The notes: generated by a model not told the origin, from the sequence alone. A DNA stretch of 64,000 bases from Quillaja saponaria (GCA_029379385.1 CM055609.1:2232001-2296000); one strand, 5' to 3'. Positions 23,325 through 36,113 are shown, counted from the stretch's first letter. Numbers and translations are program-made.

Positions 23325-24810
23325 CTAAATAACACTACAGCAAAAAAGTTTGTTCCTTAGGCAGTCCTCCTCGCCATTTTCAGCGTCTCCATCATCTGAA
23401 GACTCTTCATTCTGATGCTCCTCTTCACCAGCATTCAGTTTCATCTTCTTTACCTTTTTCCTCAGCTTTGCCTTCTGACGTTTTGATCGCTTCTTCGCTG
23501 TTCGTTCCTCAGCAGCTTTCATTCTTTCCTCCCTTCTCATATTGAAGCCAGCCACTTCTTTCCTTTTCTGATAGTCAACATCCATCCTAGCAAGCCGGTC
23601 CTGCTCTTTCCTTCTCATCTGTCGATACTGTTGGAAGCAGAATTTCAGGGTTATAAATACAAAACTTGATTGACAGTATATCTGATAGTAATAAGTAATA
23701 ACATGTTCATGGCTGAAAGCACGTGGATGGGAAAGTATTAAATGCAATTACACAGATATATTAGGGAATAGGGAGTGTATATGCATGTGAGGAATCAGTA
23801 CGGACATAATAATGTTGACAGGATATGTCTTTAGTTTCAAACTAAACTGTAGTTATGCTAAACCTAGAGGAAGCTGATTGACAACTTCACAAACTCAAAA
23901 TGCCCCTTAGCTGATGTCTGATAGCATAAAGATAAATTGATTATTAACCTTCGGACCAAAAGCTTATAACCAGAGTTATAAACTGAAGAACCAAAGATAT
24001 AAATTAAGACATCCAAAATATGAACTGAAACCATTATATGACACTCCCAATCCTCCTTTTGCACGAAATCACATTATTTTATATATTCTCTACACCACAT
24101 ATAGTGACCTATTAACAGAAACAAGTATAGAAAACATAATATACATAGCATATCACTAACTTCCTTGTCTATGACATTTCACAATATCTTAAGACAGTTG
24201 TTGCAGCAATTATGGATTTTAGTAGCCCAATACATTTCACGCTATATGATAAACTGATAGCAAACAAATTTTATGTTATTTCAAAACAAATTATCACGAT
24301 AATAATTTTCCATTGATATTGAATACTCTACAGAGATATAGAAGGCAATAACTTCAGATAATTGTTCCCTACTTTCAAGAATCAGTAATAGTTCCAAACA
24401 AAATAATGTCATGAGTGATGAGTTCAAACTATCAAGCCTTACTTTTGAAGCACCTCACCGAGTCCTCATAAAAAATTGTGAAAGCCAGAATCAGAAAAAA
24501 GATTGATTATTACTTTTTCAGTCTAGGACATCTAATGTAATAGTGGAATGGAATCTTATAAAGCTTTTACCTGGTGGAAGTCACCGGAGCCAGAGCCAGC
24601 AGAACTACCAGAAGTGTTGTTGACACGGACAGGCACATTATCATTGATCCGTCGAAGCTTAACCTCAAGGTCCTCCTCTTCCTCCTTGAAAGCAACTGGA
24701 GTATACTCAACAAGTGCATTTGACCCTGCTCCTGGTGGCAGGGGAGGTTTTGACTTCTCTGGCACTGATACCACCTGAAGGTCACCATCTTTAGGCTTGC
24801 CCATTGACAT
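23325..24810 (-). CDS. PRKR-interacting protein 1 homologue (PRKRIP1)
   Basis: Small, basic nuclear protein; the animal homologue is a spliceosome component with double-stranded-RNA and PKR binding. Exons 24810-24571 and 23627-23325, 180 residues. The core VPVRVNNTSGSSAGSGSGDF then HQYRQMRRKEQDRLARM is diagnostic. It is followed by a long charged helix (RREERMKAAEERTAKKRSKR, then a Lys-rich stretch) and an acidic tail EEEHQNEESSDDGDAENGEED. The start ATG at 24810 gives MSMGKPKDGD; MGKPKDGD two codons on is an alternative. The final 12 residues (CLRNKLFCCSVI) are uncharged and Cys-rich, unlike the acidic tail before them, and may reflect loss of the usual stop or an unseen 3' exon. The intron is 943 bp. 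Confidence 0.88.
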
Positions 24811-27800
24811 ATTTGGGCATACGAAAGCCTTACTTTGGTTCAGAAACCAATACACAAATTTCTTCTCGCAACAAAGAGAAACTTAGTTTGAGAGTTAGTG
24901 GGTTGGGTTCAGCCTTCTGAGAAGAATTGCTCTAGGTTTGAGTTGGGTTGGGCTAGCATTCAGCCTCAAAACTGAACAAAGTGGTGAAGTTGGTGATTTT
25001 CTGATCCAAACCAATGGCAAATCCTCAACCAATCCAAAATGCAATCCAGTATCTGTCAGGTCATTTGATCAGGATAAGCTATTGAGAAAAATCAAATTTA
25101 GATTAAAAAGAAGTAAGTCAATCTTGAGGATTCAAGTTTCCCTTCAAAATAAAAGAAAATAGTAAAAAAAGGAAAAAAAAATATTAAAAGATTAACACTA
25201 GTAACATGTATACATTTCTGATCCCTAACTTTCTCTACAATCAAACAAGTAAAGGAAAAACAAAAGACATTCATACATAATGTTGCTACCTGTAATAATG
25301 TAACAGACTAGTCTTAGTCTATCTCCAAACTATAAATTGTGAACTACACTTAGTTCAAACCAAGCCACATTAATCTGATAAAATGACTAGGCTCATAAAG
25401 TTGGGGAATCAAATCAATTTGAATGTAACCATTCTGAGTTAACACCCTCCCCCTCCCATCACACACACACGATGAATACACTTACAACCCAGAAAAATAA
25501 AATTGAGGAAAAGCTACAGCTAAGATCATGCTAATTTTCTCTATGACATGAAAGTCTTAAAAGTCATTAGGTGCTCAAACATCCAACACTACTTATTCAG
25601 AGGAAGAAACAACTTCACACTATCAACCCCATCAAAATCCTAATTTTACAGCTTCATGCAATTCAAGTAATTGCAACACGCGAATATTACCAATAAACTA
25701 AGTCTCCAACTGTAACTAAGCCAAATTAAGCAAACACAAAACATCAAGTACTATTATTAATTACTAATGCAGGGCGGAGAAACATACAAATCTTTTAAAC
25801 CCGATTGTCTTCAGAGGTTGTAATCTTTTGCTTCCTTCATTCTTTTTGTTCCTTCACATTTGGGAAGAAAATGTTAACACGAACAAAATCAAAAAAGGTA
25901 CAAACTTTAAATATTTCCAGGCATTGAAAGTAAAGCCAATGACTGCCAAAGTAAAACAAATTTAGGGTTATAATCGGCAAGCACACCACTCAAAATTGGA
26001 GTTGAAAGCGTATGCTTAAGAACAAGCACAGAACTTTGCGAAAATTGGGCGTCTTTGAAACTTGGAGAAAAGCAAAAAACCAGTGATGAGCGGTGGTGGA
26101 GGAGGGTGAGGCGGTGCCGGAGGATAGCGAGAAACGAAGAAGTAACATGGAGAATTCGGTGTGACATATTTAGTTTCGCGCCAATCGGATGCCCGTAACA
26201 ACACGGGTCGGACTGGCCTGTCAATGAAATGGGCAGGTTTGACGGGTTTTATTATGATGGGTTGGATACATATTGCAATTAATGGGCCAAATTTTGCATT
26301 GTTGCCTAATCGCCCCATTAATAGATTATGATATTTAATTATTTACTTGTTGGTGGTAAAAATACGTCCTCACAAATTTTATTTTTAATTTTAACAGATA
26401 TAAGTACAATAAATTCTTTTATATATAGTGCTATAGTATATGAATATAACATGTTTTACCAAATATATAAGATATCTTACTTATCCTTTAAATTTATATA
26501 AAATATATATATATATATTTCACAAGTTGCCTCATTAGTAGATTATGATATTTAATTATTTATCTGTACCAAAAAAACTAAATAATTATGCTATTTACTT
26601 TCCACTGACTAATTTTTTTGGAAGATGAAAAATAGTCAATAGGATTATGCTAGAACTATATTAAAAAAGACAAATTTAACGTCAGTAATTGAAAAGTAAT
26701 TTTTATTAAATTACAATATTCATAAAGTTGAGCTCGATATTTTATGTTATATACTAATGTGAATTACTAAGTTGAGGTCTAGGCATTATTACCTTTTTTT
26801 TGGAGACAATGAATGCACTAACACGTTCACTATGCCTAGGGAAGCATGCTATGTATATTATATATATAATTTGTGATTTCATATAGATGCACCAATTAGT
26901 TGGGGAGGAATATATATTATGATTGTATTAAACTAGCAAGTGGTAGAGGAAAGCATCCTAGATTCTTCTTAACCATGTGCAAGTTGCTATACTATAATAA
27001 GTCATCTTTTGTTATTAATAATTAAGAAGATTGTCATAATCCAATGCATTTATTAAAAATGCCATTTTGATTTGTGGACACCATCATGTTTTTGCTAAAT
27101 AAACATATGGTTGTTAATTTGGTCAGAATCTGTCAAAGTTTATATTATTATTTAAGAAAAAATATTGTTCACATTATCACATAATTGTAAAATTTTAAAT
27201 AATAATTAACAGTTCATACAAAAGTAAAAAACTACTAAAAAAAAAAAAACTCTGACTTATAGCATAAATAAAAATATTAGAACAAAATTAATGTTTAAAT
27301 GTGAAATTTCTAATACATTTAATATTTGAAACGATTGAATATTCCTACTCAATATCATTTTTAAATCTTATATTAAAAAAATATTTTTAGTAACAATTTA
27401 TGTAATTTTTTAAATATTTTTATCAATTAAACATGTATAAAAATTAGCTAGATGTTTAATTTTAACAACTCAGGATACAAATCTTAATCCATGTATCAAA
27501 AATAAAACATTTTATACATGCTAATCGTTAACAACTACAAAAAAAGATTAGGTGGTGATAACAAAGGGAAACCAATAGCCACGTCTTCATGCTTATCTTT
27601 TTCTTTTTTTTTAATATAAAAAAAAAAAAAAAAAAAGATAGCTTCAAAATTCCTTCCTTAACAGGAAAAGAATGTGTAGAAAATAAATTTTAAAAAAAAT
27701 AGTTTATATCATCAACGAGCACGTGTGGACCGTAATGTTAACGGCTGCATACCAGCTCTAATACAATCCGTTTTGGCAGTTAAAATTGAGCGGTACCGTT

Positions 27801-28576
27801 CAGAAACTTCAAAAATAAAAATAAATTGAAATTTGAGTGGGCGGTGACCGACTCGTGTCAGTTCAACAAGGCCGTTGCGTGTCACCCTAGCGTAAAAATT
27901 ACAGACTGAAGCGACAAAGTGTCAGTAACAATCCCATTTCAAATTCCAAGACCGTTCCTGTCGTTTTCTCCACGTCACCAAAAATTACATAAAATAAAGA
28001 AAAACTGAAAAAAACCAAACCTAACAAAAATTCTTTACGTAATGCCTTCCAGCCTGGCTCAGTCAAACTTATCCTTAATCGCTTTTCATCTCGCATCAAT
28101 TTATCGCGATAATTTCATTTCAGTAACTTTTATAACCATGCTTCACAACTGTGACGAGTCAAATAAGGAAACTACTTAACTACCCCTTGTCATTCTCGAG
28201 AATTTTTTTTTATAAAGCCGAGATTTTAGTTGGATTCCCAGAAATATACGACATTCGTGGCGAAGCTTGGTGGTTATACAGCTGTATTTATCGCAACCGT
28301 TAACGAAGAAATACCGGTTCAAGTAAACCTTATTACCTATTCTGTTAACCGGCTCAATCCGTTACCCAAATCCTCTCTTTATAAACCCCTCCCAACTTCT
28401 TCTTCTGTATCTCTCAAAACAGAGGCTCTCTCTCTCTCTCTACCTGCCTCTTCCAATTCCTGGTTCTCTCACTAAAAATATTGAATTTTGTTGGGTAAGA
28501 GTTTCTTAATGTTAGATTTTGATTTATAATTTTAGGTTTGGTAATTTAACGAGTGCTGGATCAAGATTCAACTGCA
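24811..28576. other. Intergenic: PRKRIP1 5' region, AT-rich spacer and MYB promoter
   Basis: 24811-26320 probably contains the PRKRIP1 5' UTR and promoter; a relatively GC-rich patch at 26040-26220 on the reverse strand looks like a leader exon, and TGGGCC lies at 26283-26288. From 26330 to 27650 the DNA is strongly AT-rich, with an (AT) tract near 26497-26519 and A/T homopolymers near 27240 and 27600-27640. Beyond 27700 lies the MYB promoter. No gene was recognised. Confidence 0.45.
28295..28385 (+). promoter_or_regulatory. MYB gene core promoter with MYB-type binding sites and TATA box
   Basis: TATAAA at 28380-28385 lies about 190 bp before the MYB ATG, leaving a leader that includes a CT-repeat at about 28425-28442. 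Just upstream are AACCGTTA (28295-28302), a CCGGTT, a GTTAACC and a CCGTTA, all MYB-core-like (AACNG family). A CACGTGTG G-box/ABRE lies further out at 27720-27727. The combination suggests MYB autoregulation and ABA input, by inference only. Confidence 0.45.
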
Positions 28577-29363
28577 ATGGAGGAGTTGCAGTTGCAGAAA
28601 GAGGTGGATCGGGTCAAGGGTCCATGGAGTCTAGAAGAGGACGAATTGTTGCAGAAGCTTGTGCAACGGTACGGGGCTCGGAGTTGGTCAATGATAAGCA
28701 AGTCTATCCCTGGTCGGTCCGGGCAAGTCCTGCCGGCTTCGTTGGTGTAATCAGCTTTCGCCTGAGGTGGAGCACCGGTCTTTTACTGTGGACGAGGATG
28801 AGATCATTATTCAGGCCCACGGAAAGTATGGAAACAAGTGGGCAACCATAGCCAGACTCCTTAATGGTCGTACGGACAACGCGATAAAGAATCACTGGAA
28901 CTCGACCCTTAAGCGGAAGTACTCGTCTTTGATCAAGAATGGTTCCTCTATTGAATCGGAGAAGAGAGCGGCCAGCGGTGATCGTGCACCACAGCCTATG
29001 TCAATCTCACCGGGTCAATGTTATAGCCCGGGTAGTCCATCCGGATCGGATGTAAGCGATTCGGGTCTCCCTGGAATGTCTACCTCACAATTGATTCGGC
29101 CTGTAGCGAAAATTGGCGTAATCTTACCACCTTCCCAGCAGGTTGAGTCAAATCCGAGTCATAATTACAAAAACCAGCTCTCAACTGAACTCACTCTGTC
29201 TCTTCCTGGAACTGAGTCAAACGACTTACCAAATATCACAACCTCTGGAATGACGACATTTGGACCAGAGTTACTCTCTGTAATGAAAGACATGATAAAG
29301 GATGAAATTCGAAATTACATGGCTGAGCTTAATCAGAATGATGGGAGTATCAGAACAGAGTAG
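28577..29363 (+). CDS. R2R3-MYB transcription factor, subgroup 22 (MYB44/70/73/77 type), with +1 frameshift
   Basis: Intronless, as usual for subgroup 22. From ATG 28577 the R2 repeat reads [18 protein letters not shown] through SKSIPGRSG; the R3 repeat ([49 protein letters not shown]) is in a different frame. Downstream are the subgroup marks LTLSLPG and [20 protein letters not shown]. The frame breaks at the G-run 28731-28733 (TCCGGGCAAG, where the invariant [17 protein letters not shown] needs one base less). As written, translation stops after [13 protein letters not shown]; without the extra base the protein would be 261 residues. The protein would act in the nucleus in stress, auxin or ABA responses. 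Both halves show strong conservation and no other damage, so a sequencing error or a very young lesion is likely. Confidence 0.93.
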
Positions 29364-30211
29364 GAAAGTAGAGAAATTTTGGGAATGTACAGCAGGGGAA
29401 GCCATGAATGGGTGAAGAATTTGGAGAGAAAAATTTAATATTTAATAGAGGGTTTAATTTTTAATATTTATTTTCCAGAAATACCATATAAATCAAATTG
29501 TTAAATTTTTCTTAGTTAGCATATAAGAAAATTTTGAAAATATTTTCAGTTTAAATTTAGTATTTTAATTTCGTGGGATGAAGGTACGGGTGATTGTACT
29601 GAGTGGTACTAACTGAATCAGGCAATTTTTGTTTGTTTATGCCGTTAGCGTTGAGTAGGTTGTCGACTGCTTATGTTGTTGTGTTGTGTCAAGGACCCCA
29701 CAAACTGTAACGTATACATCATATCAAATTGGAACCTTGTGCGATGATGCCATCCAATAGATTAATTTTGGTTTATTTATAATTTTAGTCATTTGAACTT
29801 TGAAGGTTATATATGCTTTTATTGTTTTTTAAACAAGCACTTCAAGAATAATAGCATGAATATTAATTCAAGATAAATTTAATTTCTCAACTTAAAATTT
29901 CAAACCAGAATTTTACAAAAACCAAAATTTGTTTTAGAATATTAAATTGTTTTTATGTATTTTTAATCATATCAACTAATTATGTAGAGTTTTATTTAAA
30001 TTAAATTTTTTTACTTGATTAAGAATCTGATTTGTTTTTTTTTTAAATCAAGTCTTGGATGATTAAAATATAAAATTTTAAATTATGAATAACCTGATTA
30101 GAAAAAAATAATTTCTTAAGAACAAAATAAAAATTTGTGTAATCTTCAAAAACTAAAACAATAATTAAATTATTAGTTTTTTCTTGCTAAATTCTTTTAT
30201 ACTACATTTTA

Positions 30212-30266
30212 ACATTTTTTGGGATCACCTTTTGAAATTTTTCCTGAGGGTGATCCCGAAAAATGT
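30212..30266. repeat. Hairpin with 18-bp arms and 19-base loop
   Basis: Left arm 30212-30229 (ACATTTTTTGGGATCACC) and right arm 30249-30266 (GGTGATCCCGAAAAATGT) pair at 17 of 18 positions. It lies about 850 bp downstream of the MYB stop. It could be a remnant foldback element or an RNA hairpin; no target duplication seen. Confidence 0.7.
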
Positions 30267-30540
30267 CAAGATCTTAGATTGTAGGTCCAATCGTTAGATT
30301 ACCCGTAATGTCATATTTTAAAAAAAATAAAAAATAATTTATAGTATGTTATATATTTTTAATATAAAAAGATAAATATTTTACCTACATGTAATAATTT
30401 ATTGTCAAACAAGTAATGAAAAACAATAAACAAAAAAAATGAAAACTAAATAGTAAAGCAAAATAGTCCATTACAAACTTATTTTACCTAATTTTTTTTT
30501 TTTTTTATTTTCAATAAATTGACTCTTTATATTACTCGTA

Positions 30541-30636
30541 GTCTATCGGGTCAATCCAGATCAATCACTATTATGGATTTTAGGACTTGTCTATCGGGTC
30601 AACCCAGATCAATCACTATTATGGATTTTAGGACTA
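30541..30636. repeat. 48-bp tandem duplication
   Basis: Two adjacent copies, 30541-30588 and 30589-30636, beginning GTCTATCGGGTCAA and ending TTTTAGGACT(T/A). They differ at only two bases, so the duplication is recent. Confidence 0.95.
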
Positions 30637-31365
30637 ATCAAACCCAGTATTTTACATGAATGATAGTTCAACCGGCTTGACAAACCAAGCCGAACCTTAA
30701 AACACTACTTTATATGTATTTCATATAGATATTATCTAAAAATGAGATAGGAATAGGTACATTATATTAAATTGAATAATACAATTTATGTACTTTGTAT
30801 TTAAATATTTTTAAAAAAATAGATCACAAATATCCATGTGACTATCACATCTTATTCGTTTATGCAAATATTTACCCGAAAAGCCCATACTCATTTATAA
30901 TAAATGTACAATTGAAATTTCATATCCTCATAAAAACCAAACTATACCATGTTATTAAGATACATAAAATAGTTGCAATTCAAAACATTAAAAAAAAAGT
31001 TTATTTATTATTTTGGTATACAATCTTTAATTTTCTATCCGAAATTTCCATTACTTCATTTAGTTAATTGAGTTGCATTAAGTTGTAAAGTACGATCATT
31101 GTAAATTCCCAAAAAAAAAAAAAAAAAAAGTCTTACTTGGGCCTTTAGTTTGGGTCGTATTAGTGAGTTGGGTAATCCGACTCAGTAATGAAAGCCCGAA
31201 ACATTTCGACTAAAAAGTTGGGTCCGGCTCACACAGGCCACCGAGGTCTTCACTGTTCTCCCTTTTCCTTCCTTGCCATCTGAGCTGGGAAACAGAGAGT
31301 GTTGCAGAAATTCTCGAAGATCCTCAATTCTGAGAAGTGTCTTCGAATTGAGAAGAATCAGAGAT

Positions 31366-34300
31366 ATGTTGCCTACCGTCTCGAAAGGACGTCCGTCGTC
31401 CTCTTCATCTCGAACGAATCCCATGTTGCTTCAGTATCTGAGACGAATAATCAAGGTCCCTCCCTTCTCTTCCAGAGTTGAATATTATTTTCCTCAGTGG
31501 ATCTGATTTCTAGTTTGTCAAATTCCGTGTTCTTGTTCCATTTCCTACTTGTATTTATGGGTTGTCTCGAATTCGGAATATCACTTTGAAATTTACGTCT
31601 ATAACTTGATATCTCCAAGATCTGTTTCATATTTCTGTCTCTTCGAGGCTGTGGGTTTGTGTATTGTGGATGATTAGCTTAATTTAACTGGTTTCTTTGA
31701 GGTCCACTGCGTTTTCATTGAATCCTGTGATTTGATGGACACATTGAAATTTGCTCGGATTCACTGATCGTAATTCATTTCAAATGATTTAGCATTTACG
31801 AACATCCACTATTTAAGCTTAATTCCTAAAAGTGTCCCTTTGACTTACTAAAGAATGGATCCCCTCGTGGGAATACAATGAGAGTCTTATACTATCAAGT
31901 ACTATCAAGTTATTCAAAGAAGAGATCATTTGTTTGTCATATTTGGTGTCTATTATAGGCCGTCGATGCGGCTTCTTACATAGCGTCATTTTAAAGAATA
32001 ATCAGTGATGAACTGACTAAGCTGAAGTGACTGTCTAATATTGCCAAAGAAGTGGTTTCCTAGTTAGTATATTTAAACTTGCTTGAATTGGTTTATCGTG
32101 TATGGAGGAATCAGGAAGTGGAATGGTACAGTGAAGATTCCATATAACAGGTTGTACAAGCAAATGGGAGGCTTTAACTGAGTTTAAAAGATTTATGCAT
32201 TATTTGGATCTTGGATGAGAGTTGTACTTATAGCCCTTAAGTTTGAGCTGGAGACCCTACTTCCCGTGTTTCTAGTTAATGTTTACTTTGTGCAGCTTAC
32301 TGAATTGTTTTTGGTGAATAAATTAACTCATTATTGAAATGAAAAAAGAATCAGGGGTAGTATCATTTTGTTATGGCACCTTCAAATTAATTTTTGTCAA
32401 TACGAATTATGTTCCTAGTCTACCTGTGTCTGTCATAAATTTAGAATTCTGATTATTGTGTCGTTTTCAGTCCCTTTGATTTGCAGCCACCCCACTTCCT
32501 CATCCTTCCATCACCTGCAGAAGTCCTTATTAGCTTTATTTTGGTTTTATTTGTTCATTGTAGTGGCAACAAATGGATATTGAATATACCTTTTGGCAAA
32601 TGCTTCACCTATGTACCTCACCGAAGGTGGTGTAAGTATCAAACTTTTGGATCATCCTGTTCCTTCTTTTCATTGTTAACAGTTAAAAGTTTTATTGTGA
32701 AGTGTGGTAAGTGGTAACTAGAATAACAACACAAAGGAATGTTTTAATAGGGAATCATGGTTGCATAAACGCCTGCAAACACATATGCACTCACATATTT
32801 ATAAGTTATAGATTTCTTTTTAAGATTCTTTTCACTGCCTTTTCATGATTTATCATTCTTATTGTAATTGTGCATATGGATGTCGAACTGTACGATGGAT
32901 GCAGCTATCAGCATACTAAGTATCACAAACGTAAGTCCACTTGATATGAATGTGTATATATATTTTCCGTGTATATTTCACAATTTCACTGCTACTGAAT
33001 AGTTAAATGGGTGCACCTATTTTTATTTTATTTTCTTGACTTAGTATGTGGCTTCATTGTAATTGTCTTATATTAAAACATAATTCTCTACTGAGTGGAT
33101 TTTAGAATTATTTATAATCCTGAAAATTCTCACATCAAGATAATAGAGCGTAAGGGCTCCTTACTAAGGGGAATAAATGACATATATTCATGAAAAGTCT
33201 TATATCATTATAAGTGACATATTTTAGCTGACAAGCAACCGGAAGAAACAGAGACATGCAAAGAAAGAAAGAGGGGGAGAGAGAGAGACAAACTCACAGA
33301 CAACCACTGGGTTTTGAGCTGGTTGTCTCTTTCCCTGCCCTGCTTTTGAAGGGAACTTCATGAGTCAGTTGAAATAAATAATGTTGATGAATATTTCTCA
33401 ATTTTGGGAGTGGCCTCCCCTTGAAACTTAAGTTGCTAGGTAAAACATAGAAAAAATTGGACTTCAGTGATGTATTTGAGATTTTTTTTAAATGGTTAAA
33501 TATTACGATATCCGAAGCACTAAATGTGACAGACATGACAGCATACTATTATGGCAAGTTTATGGTAAATGATTTGGAAATTATGTGTTATGAAGGGAAA
33601 ATTGCTCTGGAGTCATGAAAACAGAGCCAACTGAACCCAAATTCTCTGGAATAGAGAAGTGTGCTTTACTGCAAGTATCAAACAGTGCTTACAGTTTTCC
33701 ATTTTCCAAATAGTCTTATTTTCACTGAAAGAAAAACAATACGAGCAAGAATAAAAGCATTTATACTTCATTAAGAATGTGATGCCTTAGTCTGCACAGG
33801 TAATAGCAAGATGTCCAACCTCACCTGAGGAATTTTGCAGAAATAATGTGAAAAACCTTTACAGTGTGTGATAATTGGTCATATATACAATTTCTGTAAA
33901 TGTTATGTTAAAAGCTATACAGGTTAGGACAAGCTTAATATCTAGTTGAAGTTTGTGTCCTTTTTTATTTTTAGTAAGTTGGCCAATTCTTGTTTTATAG
34001 GATTTCGGATGTTATCTCACATATCAATATGTTGAACAAATGGTATGCCCTGACCTTGTCTAAAGTTGTTAATGGTGGTAAACTAGCTTTAGGATTTAAA
34101 TAATTAAATATCACCCCAAAAAAAGAAAAAGTTGGCATTTGCAAGTGGTGTTGGTTTAACTAAATACATGTGAATTTGAAATCAGTTTTGGAAGTGCAGG
34201 ATGTTTCAGCTAGTAATTAGATTCTTTGAAAAAGTATTCACTTTCTTTTTAAAATTTTTATCTTTTGGTTTCAGAAACCAAGAACCAATGGGCACGTGAT

Positions 34301-36113
34301 GATCCTGCTTTTGTCGTGATCTGCACCCTTCTTTTGGCAGTTGCTTCATTGGCTTATTGCGCAGCGTAAGTGTCCTACATTTTGTTGGTATGGCTAATTA
34401 TTAGTTAAATTATTACTTATTCTATGGATGCTAAATTAATTTTTAGTATTTGTATGCTCGATTAATATCTTCCTTTTTTTATTGTATTTATTTCCAAGTC
34501 AAGATCTTCCCTTTAAGTAGCCCTTTGCTGATTTTTTAGCTGTTCTTCAATTATTTCAGGTACGCACATAGTGCTGCACATGCTGTTTTTGTAGTTCTTT
34601 CAGTATTGTTTTTCCATTTTTTAATAATTGGAGCAGTTCTGGCAACATTTTGCTGGTAAAGGCCCTGTATCCTCCATTAAATGTTTCATCCTTGTATTTT
34701 CAGGGAACTCAAATACTAAAACAGTACTATTGCTTCATTTTAAACCATATTCCATTGTCCCTGCAGGTTTGTGACTAATGCTTACCTCCGAGAAGAGGCT
34801 CCTAATAGTCATGTGGTAGAGCAGCGTGTTGAATGGCAAGTTTTGGATACTGTTGCTTACTGCTTCATTTTATTATGATAGCAAAAATTATCTATTTCCA
34901 CCCTTGATTTCACAAGCAGTGCTGGAGTTATGTTTATATTAGTAATTGTATTTTGATATCCCCCTAGTTTATTTGGAAATTTTTATTTTATAGATATTAC
35001 AATCTTAACGATTACTTACTGATAACTTTTTTTCTGAATGCAGGCTATATGCATTTGATGTGCACTGCAACTCTTTCTTCCCAATGTTTGTTATGCTTTA
35101 TGGTAAATCCTTTAGTTTTGCATTTATATTTCAAAACTAAACTTTGGCACCGTAATGTTACTGATGTCATGGTTCTATGGCAGTGATCCATTACTTTCTA
35201 TCACCTCTGTTGGTGGCTCATGGTTTCATTCCTCTATTGTTGTCAAATTTGCTATTCATGGTGGGAGCTTCTTATTATCATTATCTCAACTTCTTAGGTT
35301 ATGATGGTAAGGTGCTTTTTGTTTTAATTTTTTTTTTGTTCTCATGGGTAGTTCAGCCATTGAATTATCACTGTATCCTGAATGTAGATTTTCTGGATTT
35401 GGCTGCATGGTAGATCATTCACTTAGATATAATTTAAAGAAAAAAGACATTTGGAGTTTGAAAAGTGACCACTTGGATGGGGAGTGGGGTGTAGGGGATG
35501 TATTGTTTTTGTTGCATCTTGCTGTAGAGATTTTCATGCTTGAGGCATAGGAGTGAAGTCCTTGCTGCCCATCGCTGAACAGTATATTCATCTGACCAAT
35601 GAATTGGTTTTCTGCTTATATATCATATGATTGAAGTGCATAGTTCAATCATAATGGATGAAGTGGTCTAGAGCACATGGAGACTAGCATTTTCCACATT
35701 TCTAGATGCCTCTAATCTCCATCTGAAACCGTAATTCAAATATAATGGAGTCAATGACTTACCTATCAAATAGAATGTAATTTTACTTAAAACATATTCG
35801 GTACACTTGTATGGAAATATAGTTCTAAATATGAAGTTCCCTGTTCTAAATTGGGATTGATTAACCTTTTTGAGTTAATGGCTGACATCTTTTGTTGCAG
35901 TACTGCCTTTTTTGGAGAGGACCACTTTTTTTCTTTTCCCCATTGGTGTTGTTATCATCCTTTCGCCTATCTGTAAGTGATGTATGTAACTCAAGGTTGT
36001 TTTCAATTTATGATTTATTGCATCTGAAACCTAAGTTATTATCTGCAGTGATTTTAAGTGGCTTCAATCCTTCTAGACATTTTATGAACATGTACTTCAG
36101 TCAGCGGATATGA
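31366..36113 (+). CDS. UNC-50 family Golgi membrane protein
   Basis: Conserved eukaryotic multi-pass protein of the Golgi/ER, linked in animals to receptor trafficking and ARF-GEF recruitment. Ten exons: 31366-31455, 32564-32631, 32905-32930, 34275-34365, 34560-34655, 34767-34835, 35044-35102, 35184-35306, 35901-35972, 36049-36113; 252 residues with every phase in register. Family blocks include YLRRIIKWQQMDIEYTFWQM, CTSPKVVYQHTKYHKQTKNQ, WARDDPAFVVICTLLLAVAS, VEWLYAFDVHCNSFFPMFV, and the end NPSRHFMNMYFSQRI. At least five hydrophobic spans are visible. Exon 3 is only 26 bp. The intron after exon 6 starts with GCAAGT instead of GT (GC-AG intron); no GT donor restores the conserved VEWLYAF. 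The start ATG gives MLPTVSKGR, as in other plants. Confidence 0.95.

Larger units (their letters stand above)
29364..31365. other. Intergenic between MYB and UNC-50 genes
   Basis: The MYB 3' flank, then AT-rich DNA with a short perfect-arm hairpin (30212-30266), a 48-bp tandem duplication (30541-30636), poly-A near 31111-31130, and the UNC-50 promoter with TGGGCC at 31138-31143. The stretch 30541-30710, with text such as CAACCGGCTTGACAAACC, resembles degenerate transposon-derived sequence common in plant spacers. No gene recognised. Confidence 0.45.
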
